Shown: positions 1 to 6,684, numbered from the stretch's first letter. The stretch is 8,051 bases of DNA from Actinomycetota bacterium (GCA_005779345.1 SXJQ01000032.1:1-8051); one strand, 5' to 3'. A program made the numbers and translations. Notes: generated from the sequence alone by a model not told the origin.

Positions 1-811
1 CCATGAAGTCGGAGCCGGTCACCGAGATGAACGGCACGCCGGCCTCGCCGGCAACCGCGCGGGCGATGAGCGTCTTGCCCGTACCGGGGGGACCCACGAG
101 CAGCACGCCCTTGGGGATGCGCGCGCCGATGTCGCGGAACTTGCCCGGCAGCTTCAAGAAGTCGACGACCTCGTTGATCTCCTCCTTGACCGGCCCGTAG
201 CCGGCGACATCGGCGAAGGTCGTGCGCGGCTTTTCGGTCGTGTACACCTTGGCGCGGCTGCGCCCGATGTTCATGACGGTGCCCATCTGACCCTGGGCGC
301 GCCGGCTCATCCACATGAACAGGCCGATGATCAGCAACAGCGGGAGCGCGTAACCGAGCAGCGTGAGGAAGATGTTGCCCTGCTCGGGCGGGTCGTAGGA
401 GTACTTGACGTCGTGCTCGTCGAGGAGCGCCTTGAACTGCTCGTCGAAGTCGTCGCCCGAGCCGGTGAGGCGGAACTCCGCAGCGTCGTCGACGCCCTTG
501 CCGGGCTCGAACTCGCCCTTGATCGCCCGCGTGTCGGGGTTGTACTCGAGCGTCGCGACGTTGCCGTCGCGGATCTGTTCCTCGAGCGCGCTGAACGACT
601 CCAACTCGGCCACGGTCGCGCCGGTGCCGGGCAAGGCGCTCGAGAAGAAGACCATGAGCGCGACGACGATGAGACCGAGCACGACCCAGGGCATCCACCG
701 GCTCCGCGGCGTGGGGCCGAGCGGGCTGCGACCGCCACCGGGACCGTTCGCTCGCGGCGGACGCCCCGGCGGCTCGGGCGGCCGCCATGGCTCCTGGGGA
801 TTACGGCTCAT
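1..811 (-). CDS. ftsH: ATP-dependent zinc metalloprotease FtsH, N-terminal part (cut by window edge)
   Basis: FtsH is a hexameric membrane AAA+ protease that extracts and degrades membrane and short-lived soluble proteins. The 270 visible residues show, in order: a Pro/Gly/Arg-rich cytoplasmic N-terminus (1-38), a first membrane helix (about 41-60), an FtsH extracytoplasmic domain (about 61-145), a second helix (about 147-168), and the start of the AAA+ domain with the motif DVAGYGPVKEE (201-211) and a Walker A GPPGTGKT (240-247). Walker B, the second region of homology and the HEXXH zinc site of the M41 peptidase would lie beyond position 1. The ATG at 811-809 is preceded by GGAG five bases upstream, which supports this start. 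The 38-residue Pro-rich extension is longer than in E. coli FtsH. The gene is divergent from the CPBP protease gene. The family call is secure; which FtsH paralogue this is cannot be told. Confidence 0.94.
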   Translation of the reverse strand, partial: MSRNPQEPWRPPEPPGRPPRANGPGGGRSPLGPTPRSRWMPWVVLGLIVVALMVFFSSALPGTGATVAELESFSALEEQIRDGNVATLEYNPDTRAIKGEFEPGKGVDDAAEFRLTGSGDDFDEQFKALLDEHDVKYSYDPPEQGNIFLTLLGYALPLLLIIGLFMWMSRRAQGQMGTVMNIGRSRAKVYTTEKPRTTFADVAGYGPVKEEINEVVDFLKLPGKFRDIGARIPKGVLLVGPPGTGKTLIARAVAGEAGVPFISVTGSDFM

Positions 812-864
812 GGGGGCTCCAGACCGCAGACGAAGGGGTCATGCTACGGCGCGATCGTGCCCGC

Positions 865-885
865 CCCTACTCAGGCTCGGTAGGG
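865..885. other. inverted repeat in the ftsH / CPBP-protease divergent region
   Basis: CCCTAC (865-870) and GTAGGG (880-885) form a perfect 6-bp inverted repeat with a 9-nt spacer. It lies in the gap from which both divergent genes must be transcribed, so an operator or a 5' leader hairpin is possible. On the minus strand a weak -10-like TAGCAT (846-841) would give ftsH a leader of about 20 nt, but no good -35 goes with it. The right arm also includes an AGGG that could serve as a Shine-Dalgarno for an upstream, non-AUG start of the CPBP gene. A 6-bp match in GC-rich DNA can be chance. Confidence 0.3.
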
Positions 886-967
886 TCGCCCGATCGCCAC
901 TGTCTCGCCGTCACCGTCCGCGTTCGCCCGCAGCCCCGTCCGCTGGGGGATCGGCGACTTCTTCTGG

Positions 968-1624
968 GTGTTCGGCGGCGGATTCGTCGCTGCGGTGACG
1001 GCGACGTTCGTGTGGGTGGCCGTCACCGGTGCCGATGCGCAGCACCTCACCGTGCAACAAGACGTCGAGGTCTCGGCGGTCTCGAGTCTCGTCCAGTTCG
1101 TCGCATTCGGCGCCTTGCTCGCGCTCGTCACGACCGTCAAGGGGCGCGGTCCGCGCGTCGACCTCGGTGTCGTCGCCGATCGCGTCGGGCCGGTCGTGGG
1201 TGCCTTCTTCTGCGGGGTCGCGCTCCAGATCGGTCTCGGAATCGTCGTCATGCCGATCTCGTTCCTCCAGGACGACCGCCAGGGGGTCGTCGAGCAACTC
1301 GACGACGCGCACGGGCTCGCGCTCGTCGGGCTCGTCGTGGTCGCGGCGATCCTCGCCCCGATGGTCGAGGAGGTGTTGTTCCGCGGTCTCTTGCTGCGCT
1401 CGCTGCTGCGACGGCTCCCGGCCGCGGCCGCAGTCGCGGTGAGCGCGGGCGTGTTCGCCACGGTGCATCTCCTCGACCTCGACGCCGCCGTCGGCCTGCC
1501 GGCGTTCGTCGTGCTCGGGATCGTGTCGGCCGTCCTCGCCGTACGTTCCGGGAGCCTCGCCCGCTCGATCGCGCTGCACCTCGGGTTCAACGCGCTCACC
1601 GTCGTGCTCGTCGTCTCTCGCTGA
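968..1624 (+). CDS. CPBP-family intramembrane metalloprotease (CAAX prenyl protease 2 / Abi-like)
   Basis: This is a polytopic membrane protein of the CPBP (Rce1/Abi) family, whose members are intramembrane glutamate/metal-type proteases or unproven relatives. All three family motifs are present, counting from the GTG at 968: EEVLFR (E134, E135, R139), FxxxH (F163, H167) and HxxxN (H204, N208). About six hydrophobic segments are seen (roughly 5-22, 38-56, 72-95, 117-132, 153-168, 178-192), and the substrate is unknown. The start is doubtful. The GTG at 968 has no Shine-Dalgarno, and the frame stays open back to a TAG at 881-883. That upstream stretch encodes RWGIGDFF directly before the first helix, which resembles the usual N-terminus of actinobacterial members. 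It holds no ATG, GTG or TTG, so 968 is only the first canonical start. The family call is firm. Confidence 0.88.
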   Translation: MFGGGFVAAVTATFVWVAVTGADAQHLTVQQDVEVSAVSSLVQFVAFGALLALVTTVKGRGPRVDLGVVADRVGPVVGAFFCGVALQIGLGIVVMPISFLQDDRQGVVEQLDDAHGLALVGLVVVAAILAPMVEEVLFRGLLLRSLLRRLPAAAAVAVSAGVFATVHLLDLDAAVGLPAFVVLGIVSAVLAVRSGSLARSIALHLGFNALTVVLVVSR

Positions 1625-1635
1625 CACCGAGCGTC

Positions 1636-1670
1636 GCCCGGCGGGCAGGTCGCGGTGACGCCCGTCACCG
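1636..1670 (+). terminator. candidate hairpin terminator after the CPBP protease gene
   Basis: Two hairpins follow the TGA at 1622-1624. The first is GCCC/GGGC (1636-1639 with 1643-1646), and the second is a perfect 7-bp stem CGGTGAC/GTCACCG (1653-1659 with 1664-1670) with a GCCC loop. There is no T-run, so a classical intrinsic terminator is not shown; U-less terminators are reported in Actinobacteria. The rest of the 1625-1765 gap has no clear gene or convincing promoter. Confidence 0.3.
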
Positions 1671-1765
1671 AGGGTGGCGGACGCCGACGTCGATACCGCA
1701 GACCGCTTCAGGCGGAGGGGATCGCGGCCGATACGAGAGCCTTGCGTCTTGGCAGGGAGGCTGGG

Positions 1766-1936
1766 ATGACGTGCAACGGATGTGCAGGGGCGAACGATGT
1801 CGCCATTCGGATGCGGATCGGCGGCGAGGAGATCGTGTTCCGTCGTTGCTCCAAGTGCGAGGTGAACCAGTGGGAGGCCGGGACGGGCGAGATCTCGCTC
1901 GACGAGGTCCTGGAACTCGCGCGTTCTAGCCGGTGA
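1766..1936 (+). CDS. small zinc-ribbon protein, 56 residues, function unknown
   Basis: I do not recognise a named family. The 56-residue product has two CxxC pairs, C3/C6 and C28/C31, separated by a short basic/hydrophobic stretch (residues 12-27), which fits a single zinc ribbon, followed by an acidic, probably helical tail (EISLDEVLELA, 42-52). The ATG at 1766 is chosen over the upstream GTG at 1655 because a strong AGGGAGG (1754-1760) lies five bases before it and the zinc ribbon begins directly after. The upstream extension would be Arg-rich and of low complexity. The TGA at 1934-1936 lies inside the first unit of the 20-bp tandem repeat. No membrane segment or signal peptide is seen, so the protein is probably cytoplasmic. 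Regularly spaced cysteines, a good ribosome site and GC-biased third positions argue for a real gene. Confidence 0.75.
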   Translation: MTCNGCAGANDVAIRMRIGGEEIVFRRCSKCEVNQWEAGTGEISLDEVLELARSSR

Positions 1937-2030
1937 GCTGCGCGGCCAGTCGCTGAGCTGCGCGGCCAGCCGGTGAGCTGCGCGGCCAGTCAGTGAGCCG
2001 CACGGCCAGTCGGTGACTCGGGGAGCCGGT
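1931..2030. repeat. 20-bp tandem repeat, four clear copies plus one degenerate copy
   Basis: The unit is cggtgagctgcgcggccagt. Copies start at 1931, 1951, 1971 and 1991. Copies 1 and 3 are identical, copy 2 differs at two positions and copy 4 at three. A degenerate fifth (2011-2030) keeps about 13 of 20 bases. The array starts at the stop codon of the zinc-ribbon gene and ends 21 bp before the ATG of the membrane-protein gene, so it fills almost the whole intergenic space. Each unit carries TGA, and because 20 is not a multiple of three the array closes all three forward frames. No coding role is likely. Confidence 0.93.
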
Positions 2031-2051
2031 CGACAACTGGCATCATGAGGC

Positions 2052-4856
2052 ATGTCGCTGATCCCGCTCGACGATGACGCGCGCGAGCCGCGCCATCTCG
2101 TCGAGCGGGCGCTCGGATGGCTGGTCGCCGCGATCTGTTGCGTCTGGGTCGCGCACCGCGTTCACCTGATCGACTGGACGTGGGACCCGTTCCCGCACCT
2201 GTCGAGCCTCGTGCTGCGCGACACGACCGCCAACGGCGGCGACATGGGCGCGCACGTCTACTGGCCGAAGTTCCTCGCCGAGGAGTGGTTCGGTCGGGGC
2301 CGCGTCCAGGGCTGGTCGCCGCATTGGTACGGCGGGTTCCCGATCGGGCAGTTCTACTTCCCGTTCCCCGCGCTCGCGATCGCCCTCCTCGACCTCGTGC
2401 TGCCGTACAACATCGCGTTCAAGCTCGTGAGCATCTCCGGCCCGATCGCCCTGCCGGCCGCCGCGTACGTGTTCGGATCCAAGCTCCGCTTCCCGTGGCC
2501 GGTCCCGCCGTTGTTCGCGATCGTCGCGGTGCGCTACCTCTTCGAGCTGCGCATCGGGCTCAACGACGATCCGGGGAAGGCCGGCTGGACGATCTACGGG
2601 GGCAACCTCGCGTCGACGATGGCGGGGGAGTTCAGCTTCACGATCGCGCTCGCACTCGCCCTGTTCTTCGTCGCTGCGCTCAACGTCTTCCTCGAGCGCG
2701 GCAAGCGACCGTGGCTCCCCGCGGTGTTGCTCGCGGCGACGGTCACGAGCCACATCGTCGTCGCCGCGTTCGCCGCGCTGCTCGGCGTGCTGCTCGCACT
2801 CGTGCACTGGTGGCGCTACGCGACCACCGAGCGGCGCGGCACCCGCGGCGGGTTCGTCAAGGCGCTCGTCCTCACGGTGCCGGTCGCCGCGGTGGGCGCG
2901 TTGCTCACCGCGACCTGGTCGTTACCGCTCGTCGGCGCACAACACTTCACCGCGAGCATGCGTTACGAGAAGGTCCTGAACTGGGGTTCGGCGCTGTTCG
3001 GGCTGGAGTCGAAGCGCGACGCCGACGGGCTCTGGGCCGCGTCGGGCAGCATCCCGCGGCCGTGGTGGTTGTGGGCGCTCGTCGCGGTCGCGATCTTCGC
3101 CGCCGGTTGGTGGCGCCGGGCGACGACACTCGTGCTCGCGACCGCCTGCACGATCTTCGGGACGCTGTTCGTCGTGTGGCCCGAACACCACATCTGGAAC
3201 ACGCGATTCCTTCCCTTCTACTGGCTGCTGTTGGGTCTGCTCGCCGCCGTCGGCGCGGCCGAACTGTGCCGCCTCGCCGCGTACGTCGTGATCGGCGCCG
3301 GCGCCTGGGTGCGCGACGGCGACCGCCTCGACTACCTCGCCTCGGTCGCGGCCGAGCGTGCCGCGCTCGCGGCCGGCGACCTCGGGCAGGCCGGCGACTT
3401 CGGGCAGGCCGGCGACCTCGGGCAAGCGAGCGCTGTCGAGCAATACGTCCCCGACCATCTCCGCGCCGATGGTGCCGCGGCGCGTCGTTTCCGGCGGCTC
3501 GCGATGAGCATCACGATCGGTGTCCTCGCACTCGCCGTCGGGATCCCGTCGTTCTTGTGGGCCGACAAGAACCGCGAGTTCGTGTCGTCGTGGGCGAAGT
3601 GGAATTTCGAGGGTTACGAGGTGAAGCGGCCCGGGCCGCCCCCCGACGGCACCGACGGCAAGGGCTGGCTCGAGTACCAGCGGATCATGTCGACGATGGG
3701 CGCGCTCGAACCCGGACGCGCGCTGTGGGAGACGGGCCACGCCGAGTTCGACAACTACGGCGGCGCGCTCGCGCTCGAGTTGTTGCCCTACTGGACCGAC
3801 GGTCGGATCGGTTCGATGGAGGGGCTCTACTTCGAGAGTTCGGCGACGATGCCGTACCACTTCCTCACGACGAGCGAGGTCGCCAAGTCGCCCTCGAATC
3901 CCGTGCGCGGCCTCCAGTACGGATCGACCGCCGATTTCGATCGCGGGGTCCGGCACATGGCGATGCTCGGCGTCCGCTACTACATGGCGTGGACGCCCGA
4001 GATGCAGGCGAAGGCCGACGCGAACCCCGACCTGCACCTCGTCGCGACCGTCGGCGATGTCGACGATCGCGACCCCAAGTCGTGGAAGATCTACGAGCTC
4101 GCCGACTTCGCGCTCGTCGCGCCGTTGCACAACGAGCCGGTCGTGGCCACGGTGCACGGCGGCGACAAGGCCGAGTGCTTCGGCACGACGCCGGCCGAAC
4201 CGCCGCGCTACGACCCGACGCTCGACGACTGGGAGTGCGCGGCCGCGCCGTGGTGGATGAACGACGCGCTCCTCGACCAGACCTTCGCCGACGGCGGACC
4301 CGACACCTGGCGTCGCGTCGACATCTCCGAGCTCGCCGACGTGGAGGCCGAACCGCTCCCAGCGGTGGAGGTCTCCGACGTCGTCGAAGCGGTCGACTCG
4401 CTGTCGTTCACGGTCGACCGGGTCGGGATCCCCGTCGTGGTGCGCACCTCGTACTTCCCGAACTGGGAGGTGTCGGGCGCCGAGGGACCCTGGCGGATCT
4501 CGCCGAACCTCATGGTCGTCATACCGACCGAACGCGACGTGCGGCTCACCTACGGGCTCACCGGGTGGGACTGGGCCGGGCGCCTCGGGACGCTGGCGGG
4601 GCTCGTCGGTCTCGCGGGCCTCGTCGTGTGGCGGCCGCGCCGCCGGTCGTGGTTCCGGCCGGTGCCACCCACGCCGGCCGCGCTCGACGGCCCCGCGACC
4701 GACGAACCCCCAGGTCACGGCACGGGTCCGGCCGCCGAGGCGATGTCGGGTGGGGAGAGGCGGGCCGCGCCGTTACCATGGCCCGTCCCCGATCCGGAGC
4801 TGTCGGCCCCGCCGCCACCGTTCCCCCCGGATCCCCCTGCACTGCCGGAGTCCTGA
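2052..4856 (+). CDS. large polytopic membrane protein, PTPS-related / GT-C-like
   Basis: The 934-residue product has an N-terminal helix (about 21-38), an extracytoplasmic loop (39-95) containing GGDMGAHVYW (62-71) and WYGGFPIGQFYFPFP (92-106), and then roughly ten more hydrophobic segments up to residue 420. A hydrophilic segment with a repeat (421-483), another helix (485-503), a large soluble and probably extracytoplasmic domain (about 504-838), a last helix (841-860) and a Pro-rich basic tail (861-934) follow. The loop motif matches the membrane family labelled '6-pyruvoyl-tetrahydropterin synthase-related', which has a GT-C/YfhO-like layout. Acidic residues in the first loop (D45, D64) are where GT-C enzymes keep their catalytic aspartate. 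Sitting 46 bp before phosphomannomutase, it could use a mannose- or other polyprenyl-phosphate sugar; that is inference. The ATG at 2052 has only a GAGG one base away, so initiation looks weak, but no better in-frame start is seen. Confidence 0.88.
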   Translation: MSLIPLDDDAREPRHLVERALGWLVAAICCVWVAHRVHLIDWTWDPFPHLSSLVLRDTTANGGDMGAHVYWPKFLAEEWFGRGRVQGWSPHWYGGFPIGQFYFPFPALAIALLDLVLPYNIAFKLVSISGPIALPAAAYVFGSKLRFPWPVPPLFAIVAVRYLFELRIGLNDDPGKAGWTIYGGNLASTMAGEFSFTIALALALFFVAALNVFLERGKRPWLPAVLLAATVTSHIVVAAFAALLGVLLALVHWWRYATTERRGTRGGFVKALVLTVPVAAVGALLTATWSLPLVGAQHFTASMRYEKVLNWGSALFGLESKRDADGLWAASGSIPRPWWLWALVAVAIFAAGWWRRATTLVLATACTIFGTLFVVWPEHHIWNTRFLPFYWLLLGLLAAVGAAELCRLAAYVVIGAGAWVRDGDRLDYLASVAAERAALAAGDLGQAGDFGQAGDLGQASAVEQYVPDHLRADGAAARRFRRLAMSITIGVLALAVGIPSFLWADKNREFVSSWAKWNFEGYEVKRPGPPPDGTDGKGWLEYQRIMSTMGALEPGRALWETGHAEFDNYGGALALELLPYWTDGRIGSMEGLYFESSATMPYHFLTTSEVAKSPSNPVRGLQYGSTADFDRGVRHMAMLGVRYYMAWTPEMQAKADANPDLHLVATVGDVDDRDPKSWKIYELADFALVAPLHNEPVVATVHGGDKAECFGTTPAEPPRYDPTLDDWECAAAPWWMNDALLDQTFADGGPDTWRRVDISELADVEAEPLPAVEVSDVVEAVDSLSFTVDRVGIPVVVRTSYFPNWEVSGAEGPWRISPNLMVVIPTERDVRLTYGLTGWDWAGRLGTLAGLVGLAGLVVWRPRRRSWFRPVPPTPAALDGPATDEPPGHGTGPAAEAMSGGERRAAPLPWPVPDPELSAPPPPFPPDPPALPES
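3372..3425 (+). repeat. in-frame 18-bp tandem repeat, three copies
   Basis: Units of gccggcgacctcgggcag begin at 3372, 3390 and 3408. The second has one change (cttc for cctc) and the third ends in caa. They encode three copies of AGDLGQ or AGDFGQ at about residues 441-458 of the large membrane protein, in a hydrophilic segment between predicted helices. Copy-number change would add or remove six residues without breaking the frame. Confidence 0.92.
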
Positions 4857-4857
4857 A

Positions 4858-4873
4858 CCGCGACGAGTCGCGG
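4858..4873 (+). other. hairpin directly after the membrane-protein stop codon
   Basis: CCGCGAC (4858-4864) and GTCGCGG (4867-4873) are a perfect 7-bp inverted repeat with a 2-nt centre, realistically a 6-bp stem with a CGAG loop. It begins one base after the TGA at 4854-4856 and ends 16 bases before the manB ribosome site. It could be an attenuator, an mRNA-processing site or a protective 3' end between the two genes. There is no T-run. Confidence 0.35.
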
Positions 4874-4889
4874 TCGACCGGCCTTCCCC

Positions 4890-4897
4890 GAGGTGAT
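4890..4897 (+). promoter_or_regulatory. strong Shine-Dalgarno of manB
   Basis: GAGGTGAT is fully complementary to the 3' end of 16S rRNA (AUCACCUC) and ends five bases before the GTG at 4903. It fixes the GTG as the start of the mutase gene and predicts efficient translation. Confidence 0.8.
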
Positions 4898-4902
4898 GAC
4901 CG

Positions 4903-6237
4903 GTGTCGCTCGACGCCATCTTCAAGGCCTACGACATCCGAGGCATCCATCCCGACGAGATCGACGACACCGTCGTCCGCAGGATCGGGAACGCCTTCGC
5001 CCGGTTCGCCGGGGCTGATCGCATCGTGATCGGCCGCGACATGCGGCCGAGTTCGGAGCCGCTCGCGGCCGCGTTCATCGAGGGCGTGACCCGCGCCGGC
5101 GTGGATGTCGTCGACATCGGCCTGTGCTCGACCGATGTCGTCTACTACGCGTCGGGCCGGCTCGACGCGCCCGGCGCGATGTTCACGGCCAGCCACAACC
5201 CGGCGCAGTACAACGGGATCAAGTTGTGTCGTGCCGGCGCCGCGCCCGTCGGCGAGGACACCGGGCTCCGCCAGATCAAAGAGACGGTCGCCGCGGGCGT
5301 GATGGAGAAGGCCGAGGTGGCCGGCACGGTCGAGCACCTCGACCTGCTCGACGACTTCGGGGCGCACGTCCGCGGCTTCGTCGACGTGTCGGTACTGCGC
5401 CCGCTCAAGGTGATCGCCGACACGGCGAACGGGATGGGTGGGCTCGTCGTCCCCGTCGTGTTCGGGTCGTTGCCGTTCACGCTCGACGTGCTGTTCCCCG
5501 AACTCGACGGCACCTTCCCGAACCACCCCGCAGATCCGATCCAGGTCGAGAACCTCGCCGACCTCCGGGCCGCGGTGGTGGCGCAGGGCGCCGACATCGG
5601 ACTCGCCTTCGATGGCGACGCCGACCGCGTGTTCCTCGTCGACGATCTCGGCGAGCCGGTCTCGGGGTCGACGACCACCGCGATCGTGGCGAAGGGCATC
5701 CTCGACCGCCACCCCGGTGAGACGATCGTGCACAACCTGATCTGTTCCAAGACGGTGCCCGAGGTGGTGCGCGAGTCGGGCGGAACGCCGCTGCGGACCC
5801 GGGTCGGGCATTCGTTCATCAAGCAGGTGATGGCCGAGTCGGGCGCGGTGTTCGGCGGCGAGCACTCCGCGCACTACTACTTCCGCGACAACTGGCGCGC
5901 GGATTCGGGTTCGATCGCCGCGCTCATGGTGCTCGAGCAGTTGAGCCGGGCGGGCGTGCCGCTCTCGGAGCTGCGCAAGCCGTTCGAGCGGTACGCGGCG
6001 TCGGGCGAGATCAACAGTCGGGTCGACGACCCCGCCGCGGCGACGGAGCGGGTCGCCGCCGCGTACGCCTCGGCCGACCAGGACCGCCTCGACGGGCTCA
6101 CCGTGGATTGCGGCGACTGGTGGTTCAACCTCCGCCCGTCGAACACCGAGCCGCTGTTGCGCCTCAACCTCGAGGCGGCGGATCGCGCCGCCTGCGATGC
6201 CCGCACCGACGAGGTGTTGGCCATCGTGCGCGCTTGA
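4903..6237 (+). CDS. manB: phosphomannomutase / phosphoglucomutase
   Basis: This 444-residue alpha-D-phosphohexomutase interconverts mannose-6-phosphate and mannose-1-phosphate (and possibly the glucose forms) in the cytoplasm. The active-site phosphoserine loop is TASHNP (95-100, Ser97). The magnesium-binding loop is DGDADR (237-242), the sugar-recognition loop is GGEHSAH (318-324), and the C-terminal phosphate-binding loop is RPSNTEP (411-417). KAYDIRG (8-14) is the usual N-terminus and the length is normal. The GEHSAH loop is the type found in bacterial PMM/PGM enzymes rather than GlmM. Glucose versus mannose preference cannot be settled from sequence, but the nearby mannose-6-phosphate isomerase supports a mannose role. 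Mannose-1-phosphate is the precursor of GDP-mannose for polyprenyl-phosphate mannose, lipoglycans and protein mannosylation. It is probably co-transcribed with the membrane-protein gene 46 bp upstream. Confidence 0.95.
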   Translation: MSLDAIFKAYDIRGIHPDEIDDTVVRRIGNAFARFAGADRIVIGRDMRPSSEPLAAAFIEGVTRAGVDVVDIGLCSTDVVYYASGRLDAPGAMFTASHNPAQYNGIKLCRAGAAPVGEDTGLRQIKETVAAGVMEKAEVAGTVEHLDLLDDFGAHVRGFVDVSVLRPLKVIADTANGMGGLVVPVVFGSLPFTLDVLFPELDGTFPNHPADPIQVENLADLRAAVVAQGADIGLAFDGDADRVFLVDDLGEPVSGSTTTAIVAKGILDRHPGETIVHNLICSKTVPEVVRESGGTPLRTRVGHSFIKQVMAESGAVFGGEHSAHYYFRDNWRADSGSIAALMVLEQLSRAGVPLSELRKPFERYAASGEINSRVDDPAAATERVAAAYASADQDRLDGLTVDCGDWWFNLRPSNTEPLLRLNLEAADRAACDARTDEVLAIVRA

Positions 6238-6254
6238 CCGATCGTTTCGTTCCC

Positions 6255-6290
6255 CGGCTCGAGCGGTTCGTCCGGCTCGTCCGGCTCGTC
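6255..6290. repeat. 9-bp tandem repeat, four copies
   Basis: Copies are cggctcgag (6255), cggttcgtc (6264), cggctcgtc (6273) and cggctcgtc (6282), in the gap between manB and the Trm112-like gene. The copies sit outside the mutase frame, which ends at 6237. This is probably simple slippage in GC-rich DNA. Confidence 0.75.
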
Positions 6291-6304
6291 TCGGGCGATT
6301 CGCG

Positions 6305-6319
6305 CCGCGGATCCCGCGG
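6305..6319. other. short GC hairpin upstream of the Trm112-like gene
   Basis: CCGCGG (6305-6310), ATC, CCGCGG (6314-6319) forms a 6-bp stem with a 3-nt loop, 30 bp before the next ATG. There is no T-run. It may be a U-less terminator for manB or a leader structure; palindromic CCGCGG is common in such DNA, so chance is possible. Confidence 0.25.
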
Positions 6320-6349
6320 TGGGCGCTCCCGCCAACTAGAAAGAGCGTC

Positions 6350-6586
6350 ATGGCACTCGACCCCAAGCTCCTCGAGATCCTCGCCTGCCCCGAAGACAAG
6401 GGCCCGTTGCTCTACTTCGCGGATGAGCAGGTGCTCTACAACCCGCGGCTGAAGCGGCGCTACGACGTCAAGGACGACATCCCGATCATGCTGATCGACG
6501 AGGCGACCGCGGTCGACGACGCTGAAGACGCGCGGCTGCTCGCCAAGGCCGCCGCCGACGGCATCACCCCGACGTTCAGCGCGTAG
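6350..6586 (+). CDS. Trm112-like small protein (UPF0434 / YcaR type)
   Basis: The 78-residue product has the bacterial Trm112 layout: LDPKLLEILACPEDKGPL (3-20), a strand-rich middle ending in YDVKDDIPIMLIDEA (44-58), and an acidic, Ala-rich tail. In eukaryotes and archaea Trm112 activates methyltransferases; the role of the bacterial homologue is poorly defined. C13 is the only cysteine in the protein. The second Cys of the CPxC motif is replaced by Asp (CPED), so the zinc ribbon seen in other members cannot form in the usual way. The ATG at 6350 follows a weak purine stretch (AAAGAG, 6340-6345). A -10-like TAGAAA at 6337-6342 lies seven bases before the ATG, so leaderless initiation is also possible. 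The gene lies between the mutase and the isomerase in the same direction. Confidence 0.88.
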   Translation: MALDPKLLEILACPEDKGPLLYFADEQVLYNPRLKRRYDVKDDIPIMLIDEATAVDDAEDARLLAKAAADGITPTFSA

Positions 6587-6596
6587 CCGAGTGCGC

Positions 6597-6684
6597 GCGC
6601 GACCGTGAGTACCGGAGTGGCGAGCTTGCGAGCGCGACTGTGAGTACCGGAGTGGCGAGCTTGCGAGCGCGACTGTGAGTACCG
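6597..6684 (+). repeat. 35-bp tandem repeat, two full copies and an 18-bp third copy carrying a gene start
   Basis: Units run 6597-6631 and 6632-6666, and a partial third copy runs 6667-6684. The two full units differ at one base (gaccgtgag versus gactgtgag). Each unit contains GTGAGTACCG, and in the third copy that GTG (6675) is the start of the isomerase gene. The GTGs of the first two copies (6605 and 6640) each open a 12-codon reading frame whose TGA (6641-6643 and 6676-6678) overlaps the GTG of the next copy as GTGA. The gap between the Trm112-like gene and the isomerase is made almost entirely of this repeat. Confidence 0.95.

Noticed and set aside
1931..2030. CRISPR array
   Set aside because: The units are adjacent with no spacers, only 20 bp long, and no cas genes are visible. 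It is a plain tandem repeat.
911..2053. 380-codon minus-strand frame over the CPBP and zinc-ribbon genes
   Set aside because: It runs through the tandem repeat and is a compositional shadow of the plus-strand genes.
2922..4718. 598-codon open frame on the minus strand opposite the membrane-protein gene
   Set aside because: It is rich in Arg/Gly/Val with no recognisable motif, while the plus strand has clear membrane helices and family motifs.
4774..4779. TACCAT as a -10 box for manB inside the membrane-protein tail
   Set aside because: No -35 partner is seen and the leader would be over 120 nt. The close spacing of the two genes suggests co-transcription instead.
2117..5029. 970-codon plus-strand frame overlapping the membrane-protein gene and manB
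   Set aside because: It is an Arg/Ala-rich shadow frame that runs across two real genes, with no motif and no credible start.
4558..6399. 613-codon open frame on the minus strand opposite manB
   Set aside because: It mirrors the mutase gene, has Arg/Asp/Val-rich low-complexity content and no domain. Such long antisense frames are expected in high-GC DNA.
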